Shown here: positions 34,178-43,052 of the stretch, one piece after another
Numbering within the stretch: the first letter of the stretch is position 1
Layout of the letters: each line of letters opens with the position of its first letter
Assembly (NCBI GenBank): GCA_963799245.1
Contig: CAWCWN010000006.1
Span: 310,001-374,000, forward strand
DNA length: 64,000 nucleotides
Source of the DNA: CAWCWN01 sp963799245
GTDB taxonomy: Bacteria; Chloroflexota; Ktedonobacteria; Ktedonobacterales; Ktedonobacteraceae
Direction of reading: 5' to 3'
Notes under the pieces: model-generated
The model's input: the letters and a program-made list of their open reading frames with translations, nothing else
Database searches by the model: none
What the model was told of the DNA's origin: nothing
Program-made: the position numbers and the translations under genes

Positions 34178-34801
34178 CTATTGCTCTTCCCCTGCTGCTC
34201 CTTCAGTCTCTCCGCTTCTGCCAGCCTGGGCGCATAGAACGCGAATCGCCCAGGCAATGTTCTCTCCTGCTTCCTCCCCCGAGAGGTCCAGGTAGTCTTT
34301 GAATGTTCGCAGCACGGCCGACGAGCAGAGCACCAGGATGACGTTGCGCAGGCGCGCCCGGTCGGCCGCGTTCAGCCCTCCCGCAATAGGCGCCAGGGCG
34401 TCCTCGTACATCTTCAGGCGCGCCGGAAGGAACTCCCTGCGCACCTCATAGGCAAAGGCACTCAAAGATGCCGCGCGCAGCGTCTCGTCCAGCTCGTCGT
34501 ACTTGCGAGAAAGCTCCCTGACTCCGGCGATCAGGTCCTCAGGGCTCTGAGGCAACTGTCTACCCGTGGCCCCGAGCTTCTGCAGGGTGTAGGTTCCCAG
34601 TGCCTCGATAAGCTCGCGCTTTGTCCTGAAATAGCGGTACACCGTCGGGACAGAGACCCCCGCCTCGCGCGCGACTTCAGGAATGGAGAGCTCGGCGAGT
34701 CCGTGAGACAGGGCGTGAACCAGCCCCTCCAGGATCTGCTCGCGCGTCCTCTGCATCTGTTCCTGGCGCAGAGGGCTATGATATGCTGACTTCTCTTTCA
34801 T
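34178..34801 (-). CDS. TetR/AcrR-family transcriptional regulator
   Basis: A 207-residue regulator. The N-terminal HTH is LSIPEVAREAGVSVPTVYRY followed by FRTKRELIEAL, the TetR hallmark. The C-terminal helical ligand domain (RELSRKYDELDETLRAAS) is unassigned. The start codon and first seven codons (MKEKSAY) lie inside the left arm of a 26-bp-arm perfect palindrome (34780-34838), which would serve well as an autoregulatory operator. No target gene is adjacent in a typical divergent arrangement except the LmbE remnant. Confidence 0.88.
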   Translation of the reverse strand: MKEKSAYHSPLRQEQMQRTREQILEGLVHALSHGLAELSIPEVAREAGVSVPTVYRYFRTKRELIEALGTYTLQKLGATGRQLPQSPEDLIAGVRELSRKYDELDETLRAASLSAFAYEVRREFLPARLKMYEDALAPIAGGLNAADRARLRNVILVLCSSAVLRTFKDYLDLSGEEAGENIAWAIRVLCAQAGRSGETEGAAGEEQ

Positions 34802-34838
34802 GATATGGATTATATCATGAAAGAGAAGTCAGCATATC
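34780..34838. repeat. 59-bp palindrome with 26-bp perfect arms over the TetR start
   Basis: Left arm 34780-34805 and right arm 34813-34838, 7-nt centre TGGATTA. The arms contain the first codons of the TetR gene, so the plus strand also reads ATGAAAGAGAAGTCAGCATA from 34817. That gives a 25-codon mirror frame (34817-34894) that begins MKEKSAY and then diverges. Confidence 0.95.
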
Positions 34839-34984
34839 AAGATCTCGCCGAAATGTTTCTTCTAGCTGCCGCTCGAATTGAGAAGCATACGTGAACTATT
34901 GGGTTCAACCACCGTAGCATTCCTCTTCCATTCAGTAACCAAAATCAAGCAATATGGTCTGCATAAGAAAGCGATAGGGAAACT

Positions 34985-35383
34985 ATGGCTAACACACTGA
35001 AATTGATGGCCGTCCTGGCCCACCCCGATGATGAGTCGTTAGGTGCTGGTGGTGTACTGGCCAAATATGCTGCCTCGCAGTTTACCACCGCCGCCATCAT
35101 CGAAGCGGCCAGTCCCGACTCTCTATACTACCGGGATCTGGCTCCGCATCGTGTCGCAAAGCTGTATTACATGGCACCAACGAAGGACTTGTTGGATGTC
35201 TACCAATTCGTCTTTGGTGACCTGGTCATGCATATTGATGGGGTAGCACGGCGCGGTGCAGGGTGGCCTGATTGGCAGATTACGACCCTGATTGATACGT
35301 GGGCCTATTGGCGCACGGTCTGGAAGGCAGTGTGCTGTCCTTGTCTATTGTTACGAGAAGACGGGACGATTAAGAAAATATGA
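34985..35383 (+). pseudogene. LmbE/PIG-L-type deacetylase, internally deleted
   Basis: The N-terminus has the zinc-binding signature LAHPDDESLGAGGVLAKYA, then reads into DLLDVYQFVFGDLVMHIDG, ARRGAGWPDWQITTLIDT and WAYWRTVWKAV. The latter matches only the C-terminal third of these enzymes. The usual central 100 residues, with the second metal-ligand motif (HxxH), are absent and the last residues go out of frame. 132 aa compared with 220-280. The stop overlaps the next ATG (ATGA). Confidence 0.72.
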
Positions 35384-36048
35384 AACATTTTGCGCTATTT
35401 ATTCGCCACGGTGAAACAACATGGAATGTTGATCACCGTTTGCCAGGACACCTTCCAGGCATTGCACTGACCGACGGCGGGCGCGAGGAGGCGGCGCGCC
35501 TGGCGGAGGCGCTGGCGCCCCTGCCTATTAGCGCCATTATCAGCAGCCCTCTGGAGCGAGCAGTCGAGACCGCCGAGTATTTTACACGCGGTCGTGGACT
35601 CAGCATCCAGCTCGAACCCGGTTTGATGGATATCGACCTGGGCCACTGGTCGGGCCAGAACCGCGAAGATCTCTATAGAGGTGACTCAATCTACCGGGCT
35701 TTTGTGCATGACCCTACGGTCGGGCCCGCGGGCGTAGAAACGTTCCCGGCCCTTGAGCAGCGTGCTGTGGCGGCGGTCGAGCTCTGGCTCAAGCGAGATG
35801 GTACGGGTCTCTACCCTGCCTTCGTCACGCATGCCGATGTTATAAAATTGCTGCTTGCTCACTACATGGGCCTGGAGGCGCGCCAGGCAAGAACGATTGT
35901 GATCGACAATGCTTCCGTGAGCGTCGTGAAGCTGGAGACTGACCGCCAGCCACGCGTGTTCACGGTTAGCTGGCGGCCCCAGCCCGGCTGGCTACACGCA
36001 CCGGCGTTCGCGTTTGAACACATGCAGCACGACGAGCAGAACTCCTAG
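35380..36048 (+). CDS. Histidine-phosphatase (phosphoglycerate mutase-like)
   Basis: A 222-residue enzyme of the branch-1 histidine phosphatase superfamily. Catalytic RHGETTWN (phospho-accepting histidine), RLPGHLPGIALTDGGREEA, the second arginine region ISSPLERAVETAEYF, E in DIDLGHWSGQ and the late histidine in VTHADVIKLLLAH are all in place. It resembles CobC/GpmB-type phosphatases. Substrate unknown. It begins inside the stop of the LmbE-type remnant, so the two were once co-translated. Confidence 0.88.
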   Translation: MKHFALFIRHGETTWNVDHRLPGHLPGIALTDGGREEAARLAEALAPLPISAIISSPLERAVETAEYFTRGRGLSIQLEPGLMDIDLGHWSGQNREDLYRGDSIYRAFVHDPTVGPAGVETFPALEQRAVAAVELWLKRDGTGLYPAFVTHADVIKLLLAHYMGLEARQARTIVIDNASVSVVKLETDRQPRVFTVSWRPQPGWLHAPAFAFEHMQHDEQNS

Positions 36049-36111
36049 CAAGTTGAAGCAAGCAGGAATAGACGAGGGCCGCGACTGTCCCTCGCCTATA
36101 TTACGGCGGGC

Positions 36112-36446
36112 TCAATCGATGAGGAAGACAGCTTTGCCGTTGACTTGCCTGGAGCGGAGCGCGGCCTTGTCGAGGTCGCGCCAGCTCTCTTGCAGGCCGA
36201 TCGGCGCGGTAAATTTGCCCGCCGCTACAAGTGACACGAGCACCGCCAGGTCGGCGCCGAATGAGGCAGGCGGTCCCGAGAGGTAGGAGAAGAATGGTAT
36301 CAAGCGAGCCCCCTGGTGGCCTGCGAAGGCCTGGAAACTGATGGTGCTGTTCTCAGCAGATGAATTGCCGAGGATCACAATGGTCCCCTCGGGGGCGACC
36401 AGGCTGATGGCCTTCGCCAGTGAAATGCCTCCCACAGACTCTAATT
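36112..36446 (-). pseudogene. Zinc-type alcohol dehydrogenase/quinone reductase, C-terminal remnant
   Basis: The frame starts without initiation as ESVGGISLAKAISLVAPEGT, VILGNSSAENSTISF and IPFFSYLSGPPASFGADLA, and ends GKAVFLID. These are the Rossmann C-terminal strands of medium-chain dehydrogenases/reductases. The catalytic N-terminal domain is absent; a stop lies just upstream at about 36447. Confidence 0.72.
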
Positions 36447-36715
36447 ATGTGAGAGCATCGCTCTATGCGTTGTTATCATTCATGCACATCCGAGTGGGCC
36501 TGGCAAATCAGCTCAGGGTGAGTCACTGTGACGCTTCAGACCGTGCGCGTGGACTCCCAGTGTGTTGATTTTACGTTCAGCCGTGGGCGATTTGAAGAGC
36601 GAGAGCCCAATTTTTAGGCAGCTTCACGACCACTTATCAAATTGCGTAAGCGGCATGGAATGGCTTCTCATGCTGCTTTAAAGCGTCAGTAACGTCTACA
36701 GGCGGCTGCACACCC

Positions 36716-36744
36716 TTGTTTTTATTGAAAACGCGTGCTATACT
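36716..36744 (+). promoter_or_regulatory. Sigma-70-type promoter for the HU gene
   Basis: TTGTTT (36716-36721), 17-bp spacer, TATACT (36739-36744). It lies 119 bp before the HU start codon, leaving a leader that contains the strong AAGGAGG site. Confidence 0.6.
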
Positions 36745-36862
36745 CCTTCAGGGTAGATAGTTCGTGAAGCTGCTCTACAGGCTCAACTATACGGTTATGG
36801 TTGGCCAGGCGGCAGAGCATGATCGTTGTACAGTTGTATGTTACAAGGAGGATATTGAACTT

Positions 36863-37198
36863 ATGACAACTAAAAAGGAGTCCACAGCGAAACAGGCTAA
36901 AGGAAAATCAAGTTCCCTGGTAGGACGAGAACAGCTGACACGGAGCATTGCGCAGTCCGCGGATCTCTCTCAGAAACAGGCACAGGCCGCCCTGGAAGCG
37001 ACCATTGATACCATTCGCGAAGCACTTCAGAGAGGCGACGAGGTTCGTCTTGTAGGTTTCGGCTCATTCAAAGTACGCACCAGCGCCGCGCGCCGCGGAG
37101 TTAATCCTCGCGATCGCAAACCCATAGAGGTTCCGGCCAAAGACCGTGTACGCTTCTCCCCTGGGAAAGAGCTCTCTGACGCCGTCTCAAAGAAGTAA
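36863..37198 (+). CDS. HU-family nucleoid protein
   Basis: A 111-residue histone-like DNA-bending protein. It has the HU fold LTRSIAQSADLSQKQAQAAL, then VRLVGFGSFKVRTSAARRGV and NPRDRKPIEVPAKDRVRFSP, which includes the DNA-binding arm with R-N-P. The first 18 residues form a lysine-rich, Ser/Thr-rich leader (TTKKESTAKQAKGKSSS) beyond the usual 90 residues. The frame is open from 36764, but the ATG at 36863 follows AAGGAGG. A GC hairpin follows the gene. Confidence 0.92.
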   Translation: MTTKKESTAKQAKGKSSSLVGREQLTRSIAQSADLSQKQAQAALEATIDTIREALQRGDEVRLVGFGSFKVRTSAARRGVNPRDRKPIEVPAKDRVRFSPGKELSDAVSKK

Positions 37199-37238
37199 CA
37201 TGGAGCATGCTCTCCGCCACTAACCATATCGCCCTTTA

Positions 37239-37276
37239 CAGGCAGCGCCGGCCGCAATGTCCGCCGGCACTGCCTG
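37239..37276 (+). terminator. Hairpin after the HU gene
   Basis: CAGGCAG-C-GCCGGC pairs with GCCGGC-A-CTGCCTG across a short loop. A weak pyrimidine-rich tail (GCTTTTCTCTTCC) follows further on. Confidence 0.6.
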
Positions 37277-37306
37277 CTTGAATAGAGCTTTTCTCTTCCT
37301 CATTAT

Positions 37307-37627
37307 TCAATCCTCGTTGAGGCGCAGTGTCTGCCCCAGCGATGGTCGCGCGACGACCTGGCGGGGTGACATACCCAGGGCGCGCGCGACGGCAAAGCTG
37401 GTGAGGCGCGTGGATGCGTTGAACCAGGAGGGGATCAGCGTACCCAGCAGGGCCAGGAGCAGTGCAGCCGCTATGCCGATGGACAGGACGCCGATGATGC
37501 CAAGGTGGTCGGGATTATTGCGCAAGATGGTGAGGATAGCGCGCCAGTCGTTCAGATCGGGCAGCAGCGCGCGTATACGTGCGCGTGCCGCGGGGCGTAC
37601 CTGTGCATGCAATGCCTTCACGCACAT
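37307..37627 (-). pseudogene. FtsX/MacB-type ABC permease, C-terminal fragment
   Basis: It reads LGIIGVLSIGIAAALLLALL then GTLIPSWFNASTRLTSFAVA and RALGMSPRQ, the last-but-one membrane helix and cytoplasmic loop of FtsX-type permeases. The end (VVARPSLGQTL) leaves the family pattern and the large periplasmic domain is missing. Confidence 0.65.
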
Positions 37628-37678
37628 ATCTTTTTCTGCGCTATTTCATGCCTGGAGTGGAAGAAGAAGTCTGAATTT

Positions 37679-38164
37679 TCAGATGCGCTGGTAGCTCCAC
37701 GCCGTCATTTCGCCGTTGTGGTAGGGCATCCAGCCATGAAACTGGCGGGGGTCATCATCGAAGACCATTGGCAGGAACTCGCGATCGCTTGGCCACAGGG
37801 ACAGGTTTAAAAGAGATGAGAGCGGCACCCATGTCAGCGTGCCTTCATTATTTTCGCTGTTGGCTTCACCCCGCCAGCTCTCGATGCGAAAAACAAAGCC
37901 AAACCAGTCCTCGCCCCCTTTACCAAAGCCAGGCCAGGAAATAGTGCCGCGCAACATGGTACGCTCCGCTACCAACCCCGACTCCTCAAGAATCTCGCGC
38001 CGCATGCCGCTGACGATATCCTCACCTGGCTCTAATTTTCCACCCAGGCCATTGTACTTGCCGAAATGCAGGTCGTCGGCCCTTTTATTACGATGCACCA
38101 TCAAGACATGGCTGCCGTCCGGCGATAAAATATAGCCCAACGTTGCTAAGACTGGTCTGAACAC
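37679..38164 (-). CDS. Nudix hydrolase (MutT/8-oxo-dGTPase-like)
   Basis: A 161-residue Nudix enzyme. The Nudix box GGKLEPGEDIVSGMRREILE continues ESGL and is complete (G-x5-E-x7-R-E-x2-E-E-x-G). The start FRPVLATLGYILSPDG and the end FDDDPRQFHGWMPYHNGEM resemble oxidised-purine nucleotide hydrolases (MTH1-like). I start at GTG 38164, ten bases after a GGGAGAGAGAGG site. The frame runs 15 codons further upstream without a better site. Cytoplasmic, stand-alone. Confidence 0.88.
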   Translation of the reverse strand: MFRPVLATLGYILSPDGSHVLMVHRNKRADDLHFGKYNGLGGKLEPGEDIVSGMRREILEESGLVAERTMLRGTISWPGFGKGGEDWFGFVFRIESWRGEANSENNEGTLTWVPLSSLLNLSLWPSDREFLPMVFDDDPRQFHGWMPYHNGEMTAWSYQRI

Positions 38165-38499
38165 GCTTACGCTACCTCTCTCTCCCTCAAGAAATGATGC
38201 CAGAAGCACGAAGTCTTACTTAGCGCAGCTAGCGCGTTGCAGCAGGGCTTCTCCCGCGCAAGCAAGCTCAACTTGCATTATACGACACGCTCCTGCCGTC
38301 CCAGGTTATAATAGCCGTGAAGACGTCCGCCGGTCAATTGACAAAAGCAAGGCTTTGCTCGCACAATAGCCAGCTTACATGCTGCTTTTTGTATCTTTGC
38401 AATGAAGTAGGCTGGAGCTTTGTTTGCACTTAGTGAGCGCATGGCTGTAAATGCGACAAAAGGACTTCTTGCGTTTTTGTTACATAAGCTGTCCAGTGA
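38165..38499. other. Intergenic region, nothing recognised
   Basis: About 335 bases. GGTTATAATAG at 38303 resembles a -10 box for plus-strand transcription; no paired -35 is convincing. Confidence 0.35.
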
Positions 38500-38875
38500 T
38501 GGACCAGCACGCCAGTCGCACAGCCAGCGCCAAGCGAGTGGCAAGAAGACAGGAGGACAAGCAGGTGGAAGAGGTGCGCTGTCCGCACTGTCAACAGCTC
38601 ACCAGGGCCGACTTTCCAGCAGGAGTCGAGGCGTCCGGGAAGTCAGGCCCCAACGTGCGTGCCTTAGCGGTCTATCTGCACCAGTATCAGTTGGTGCCAC
38701 TGGCCCGCACCTGCGAGTTGCTCGCTGATGTGTGCGATTGCCAGTTGTCAGAGGGAACCCTTACGAGCTGGGTCCAACTGGCAGTGACCATGCGTGAGCC
38801 GAGGCCGTGGAGCACATTGCCGACTGGCTGAGCGCGAGTCGGCTCACCCACGGGGATGAAACCGGAGAAGATTTC
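38500..38875 (+). pseudogene. IS66-family transposase fragment
   Basis: It reads EEVRCPHCQQLTRADFPAGV, then GPNVRALAVYLHQYQLVPLA and TCELLADVCDCQLSEGTL, the zinc-ribbon and helical region of IS66 TnpC. After an indel near 38797 the next frame gives IADWLSASRLTHGDETG, the first catalytic aspartate, and then homology ends. Confidence 0.82.
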
Positions 38876-39098
38876 GGGCACGTTTCGCAGTGACGCTGGA
38901 GCGACGACCTTTTGTCGCATTCGCAGCTACCTCTCTACCATGCGCAAACAGGGCCATAGGATACTGAGCGCTCCGGCTGCTGTCTTTGCCGGTCAGCCAT
39001 TGCCCTTCGCTTGGTCACCTGTATAGTTACCTGGTATAATCCTTGCAGCATGACGATTGCAGTAGGTTGGACCTGCCACAGTTCAGGAGCAAGGAACG

Positions 39099-39660
39099 AT
39101 GCAGAATCTCGTTGAACGCCTTCAGACTTATAATCAGGGCCGTGATCCCGGGTTGTTGGCATTGAAGTATCAAACTATGCGTAGATGCACGCACTGTGCT
39201 TACCGGGGAGAGGCGCACATTACGTATCGACGGGAAACATCATACTGCCGTCACTGAGACGGAGCGAGCGGAGGTCAGCGCAGCTATTGAGTACTGGGCG
39301 CAGCAAGAATCAGACCCAGGCTTTTTCAAGATACTTGATGTCGCTCACCGCATCGCGGGAGTTGGTAGCCTCGGCGTCAAACGCTACATCGTGCTGGTCG
39401 AGGGGAAAGGTTCTCCTGACCAGCATTACCTGCTCGACCTCAAACAAGAACTCCCTTCCTGTTTGGAGCGCTTCCTCAAATGGCCTCAACCTCGATGGGC
39501 CAACCAGGCGGAACGAGTCGTGTCAATTCAACAATGGACGCAGGTGATGCCCCCCGCATTGCTGTCTGTTGTAGAACTGGGCGACACGGGCTACGTGTTG
39601 CAAGAACTGCAACCCAGTGAAGACAAAGTCCAGTTGAGTAGTTACGAAATAAGTAACTGA
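39099..39660 (+). pseudogene. DUF2252 protein gene with internal deletion
   Basis: The start is intact: AGGAGCAAGGAAC then ATG and MQNLVERLQTYNQGRDPGLL, the normal N-terminus of DUF2252 proteins. After about 35 codons the reading is lost. Family homology resumes in another frame (39230-39660) with ILDVAHRIAGVGSLGVKRYI, VEGKGSPDQHYLLDLKQELP and YVLQELQPSED. The kinase-like middle is gone. Confidence 0.75.
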
Positions 39661-39753
39661 CTAATGTAATTTTAGCGATGTTAGATAGTAAAAAGAGATG
39701 CACTGACTTCTCGGTGCATCAAAGAAAGTAAAATACTTACCACCAATGTTACG

Positions 39754-40068
39754 CTAGACTTCCTGCGCTACTTTCTTCTTCCGTCCTTTTGGTTCTGCTG
39801 GCTGTACTTGTTTTTCAGCTCGTTTCACATATAAAAAGTCCTGTTCATTTCGAAACTCCACCGAAAATCCCCTGGCTTTTACCCTACGGCCAATACCGAT
39901 CCGTTTCCCTTTCATATCCTTGGTATCTTTTGTAGTAATTCTCAAGATTTCGCCATCTTCCAGCGCATCAATAAGGTGCGCGAATTTGTCCGGCGGTTTC
40001 TGGGGTATAGGAAGAGGAAGAGATTCCCACTTCTTTTCATCGACTACTTGAAAATCGAGTTCTGCCAT
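39754..40068 (-). CDS. Small hypothetical protein, 104 aa
   Basis: A basic/acidic mixed protein beginning AELDFQVVDEKKWESLPLPI and ending with a lysine-rich tail (KGRKKKVAQEV). The middle (HLIDALEDGEILRITTKDTK) and FSVEFRNEQDFLYVKR suggest a small alpha/beta DNA- or RNA-binding fold, but no family is recognised. AAAGGAGAAG precedes the ATG. Lower GC than the neighbours, in a patch of remnants, so it may be acquired DNA. Confidence 0.6.
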   Translation of the reverse strand: MAELDFQVVDEKKWESLPLPIPQKPPDKFAHLIDALEDGEILRITTKDTKDMKGKRIGIGRRVKARGFSVEFRNEQDFLYVKRAEKQVQPAEPKGRKKKVAQEV

Positions 40069-40197
40069 TAATCTTCTCCTTTATGCATGGCAATACCTAC
40101 TTCTAATTAGTATACTACGTAAGTCAAAGGAGGCTTTGTCTTTTAGTATCGGTAATAATGATTATTCGAAATATTGGCTCTGATTCACCATTAATTT

Positions 40198-40545
40198 CTA
40201 AATCGTATCTGGTTTATTGATTTCCCTCGAAACTTCTTTAACCTTCATTTTATTGAATGGGTATAGCTGAAGGAGCGGCAGCAGCATTTTAGCATCTGTT
40301 ACTTTTGGATTTAACCAAGCATTTTCATCTTCTTTGCTTTGCAAAATGACCGGCATCCTATTATGGATTTCGGAAACAAGCGCATTTGGGGTAGTCGTGA
40401 TTATGACAAACCCTGTTTCCTTTTTCCCATCTGTATTTTCCCAGGTCTTAATAATGCCAGCAAAGGCAAACATCTCATTATTCTGCAAAGAAAACAAATA
40501 ACCACATTTCGCAGTCTCAAGAAGAGATTTTGTAGATTTTTTCGT
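40198..40545 (-). pseudogene. SRAP/YedK-type protein (HMCES family), C-terminal remnant
   Basis: From about 40545: EMFAFAGIIKTWENTDGKKE, GFVIITTTPNALVSEIHNRM and PVILQSKEDENAWL, the C-terminal half of SOS-associated peptidase/abasic-site-binding proteins, with the conserved H-N-R-M-P-V. The N-terminal catalytic Cys2 region is missing. Lower GC than the surroundings. Confidence 0.8.
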
Positions 40546-40725
40546 AAGGAGGTCCGAGCAAAGCCAGGACGAGGCGATGGACAGGCTGCAAACGTAAGAT
40601 GAGCGACTGCAGCCCGGATGCCGAGTGGATATGCAGGAGCTCAATACTGTATGGATTACCCTCATCATGACTCTATTCACCCTCATCGTGTCTACAGTCT
40701 CCAAGCTGTTGGGAGGCCGCCTCAA

Positions 40726-40911
40726 CTACCCATTACGATGATGGTAAACCAGGTGATGATGAGGTAATCCATACACGCGTTCGACATCGTCATAGCTGAA
40801 GACATGCCAGCAGTTATTCTCTTTATCAAAGCAGACCGGTTGCGTTGCGCGCATCGTGCGATACCAGTCGTAAGGTGCAAAGAGCTGCTTTTTAGCGGGC
40901 GATAGTTGCAT
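40726..40911 (-). pseudogene. Cytochrome P450, N-terminal remnant
   Basis: From the ATG at 40911: FAPYDWYRTMRATQPVCFDK and WHVFSYDDVERV, the standard opening of bacterial soluble P450s. Homology then ends after about 46 residues. The heme-binding part is absent. AAAGGTACGTCG precedes the ATG. Confidence 0.72.
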
Positions 40912-41291
40912 CGACGTACCTTTCAGATTCTTTTTGTTGGAACGGCGAGGTCAGTCAGTGGTCATGAACCATGGCACTGCCTCTCTACAATTGTACGTGC
41001 TTTCAGCATACTTTGTTGTGTAGAGTGAGGTTAGCGTTGTGGTGAGGCGCTGCGCCGCCACCCTCACCATGCTCTGGAGGACTTTCTCCGGGCAGGTAAT
41101 AAGCAATTGATCAGTAGCGCTGCAGGAGCAAGACGGAAGCAACAGGTTCGTACTGCGAATAAAAATACTGTGGCGGGTACGTTACCAACCTGCTAGAATG
41201 AGTTGCATATAAATGAGGTGCTTGCTTGCGGGTAGCGGGTATATATTTATGTATCCACAACAGTCCGCTGCTATAAAAGGAGTGTAGAGGG
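40912..41291. other. Intergenic region
   Basis: About 380 bases. A GC-rich partly palindromic stretch (GGTGAGGCGCTGCGCCGCCACCCTCACC, 41041-41068, split here only as a description of its position) could fold. No gene recognised. Confidence 0.35.
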
Positions 41292-42617
41292 ATGTCTTTC
41301 GCAGTGACGGAAATAATCATTGTCATTTTGCTTATCATCGCCAATGGTCTTTTTGCGATGTCTGAAACGGCCTTCGTTTCTGCGCGCAAAGTCCGTTTAC
41401 AGCAGAGGGCAAACGCGGGCGATGCGAAGGCAAAAGCCGCTCTGGAATTAGCCAATGCACCCAACCGCCTGCTCTCCACCGTCCAGCTTGGCATCACCCT
41501 CATCAGCATATTGTCGGGAGCGTTTGGAGGCGCGACTATCGCGGAGGCAATAGCGGTATACATCCGAGCTGTTCCCTGGCTGGCGGCTTATAGCAACGCT
41601 ATTGCGCTGGCGCTTGTTGTAGCATGCATAACGTACCTTTCGCTTGTCATCGGCGAACTCGTGCCCAAAAGGATTGCGCTAAACAACCCTGAGCGTGTGG
41701 CCGTCTCTGTGGTAAGTTTAATGCGTGTGCTCTCTTCAATTGCTACTCCATTTATCAATCTGCTCAGTATTTCGACCGAGGGCATCCTGCGCTTGATGGG
41801 CATACGACCATCCAACGAGCCGCCAATTACTGAAGAGGAGATCAATGTCTTGATCGAGGAAGGTACGCAGATAGGGACGTTCGAGGCGGCGGAGCAGGAC
41901 ATGATCGAAAGAATATTTCGCCTGGGCGACCGGCGTGTCAGCTCATTGATGACTCACCGGCCTGACGTGGTCTGGCTGGATCCCGCCGATTCACTCGAGG
42001 AGATCAGTCAGATGATACGCGAGAGTAACTTTTCGCGTTTCCCCGTATGTCGTGAGAGCCTTGACAATGTACTGGGAATGGTGCATGTGAAAGATCTCTT
42101 GTTGCAATGTATGGCGGGTCAGTCCCTTGACCTGTTGGCGGTCATACAGGAGCCGCTCTATGTGATCGAAAGCACAAGCACGCTCAAAGTGCTGGAGTTG
42201 TTCAGGAAGACTGGCAACGAGGCGGCGCTAGTTGTGCAGGAGTATGGCGACATTGAGGGCGTGATAACGCTGAATGACATCCTGGAGGCGATTGTAGGCG
42301 ATATCTCATCTGATGACGAGGAGAACGCGCAGGCGGTTCAACGCGACGATGGATCATGGTTATTGGATGGTACACTGCCCATTGATGATGTTAAGAATAT
42401 CCTGCACATTCGATCGTTGCCCGAAGAGGAAAGTGGTGACTACGAGACGCTGGGCGGATTTATAATGCTGGAACTTAGGCGCGTCCCGAGTCCTGGCGAT
42501 CACTTTGAATGGGATAGGTTCCGCTTTGAGGTCGTCGCTATGGATGGACGTCGCATCGACAAGGTGCTTGTGAAGCCTATTAAGCCCAATAACTCTCAGG
42601 CGCCAAATAAGGCATGA
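41292..42617 (+). CDS. CNNM/CorC-type membrane transporter (DUF21-CBS-CorC)
   Basis: A 441-residue protein. The N-terminal DUF21 membrane domain (about 1-190) has GLFAMSETAFVSARKVRLQQ, LISILSGAFGGATIAEAI and VIGELVPKRIALNNPERVAV. Two CBS repeats follow (MTHRPDVVWLDPADS to VIGVLHVKD-like VLGMVHVKDLL, and YGDIEGVITLNDILEAIVGD). A C-terminal CorC/HlyC domain ends FRFEVVAMDGRRIDKVLV. Homologues move Mg2+/Co2+ or are labelled hemolysin C; the ion here is inferred. All domains are complete. Confidence 0.92.
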   Translation: MSFAVTEIIIVILLIIANGLFAMSETAFVSARKVRLQQRANAGDAKAKAALELANAPNRLLSTVQLGITLISILSGAFGGATIAEAIAVYIRAVPWLAAYSNAIALALVVACITYLSLVIGELVPKRIALNNPERVAVSVVSLMRVLSSIATPFINLLSISTEGILRLMGIRPSNEPPITEEEINVLIEEGTQIGTFEAAEQDMIERIFRLGDRRVSSLMTHRPDVVWLDPADSLEEISQMIRESNFSRFPVCRESLDNVLGMVHVKDLLLQCMAGQSLDLLAVIQEPLYVIESTSTLKVLELFRKTGNEAALVVQEYGDIEGVITLNDILEAIVGDISSDDEENAQAVQRDDGSWLLDGTLPIDDVKNILHIRSLPEEESGDYETLGGFIMLELRRVPSPGDHFEWDRFRFEVVAMDGRRIDKVLVKPIKPNNSQAPNKA

Positions 42618-43052
42618 GAATGGTATGTGCGCTGCCCTGCCCCTGGCGTTTCTTCATGCCTTGACGTTCTGGCCTCATTGATGGGGCCCTGCATCGAGAT
42701 CCCTGATTTCTCACTCCTTCTATACTAGCGGCAGATATTGCATAGAGTTGTGGCAGGTACCCCCGGCACATTATATAGTGCAAAAAGCATGTCTTCTGGC
42801 ACACACGTCGAGACATATTTGCCTGCCTGCCTGCTAAGACCGCGCGGCCGATGAGATCGCGCCGATGGCTGCAGGCGCTTTCAGGAGATATGGGCTGGAG
42901 AGGGCGGAGTGGAGAGAGGATGCCCTGATGGGTTCCGGCTTCGGTACACTGCAAATCGAGGTGATTGACTAATACCCGGTAGTTTGATCTCCGCATCAAG
43001 TGGACTCCGAATGATAAATCGCTACCTCTATCTATGGAAGGAAGATCATCTC
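42618..43052. other. Intergenic region, nothing recognised
   Basis: About 435 bases between the CNNM gene and the secreted-protein gene. No convincing open frame. CAAATCGAGGTGATTGACTAATACCC near 42952 carries TTGACT as a possible -35. Confidence 0.35.

Noticed and set aside
39754..40725. The lower-GC 39.7-40.7 kb patch as a prophage piece
   Set aside because: Only one small hypothetical gene and an SRAP remnant are present; no phage structural or lysis gene.
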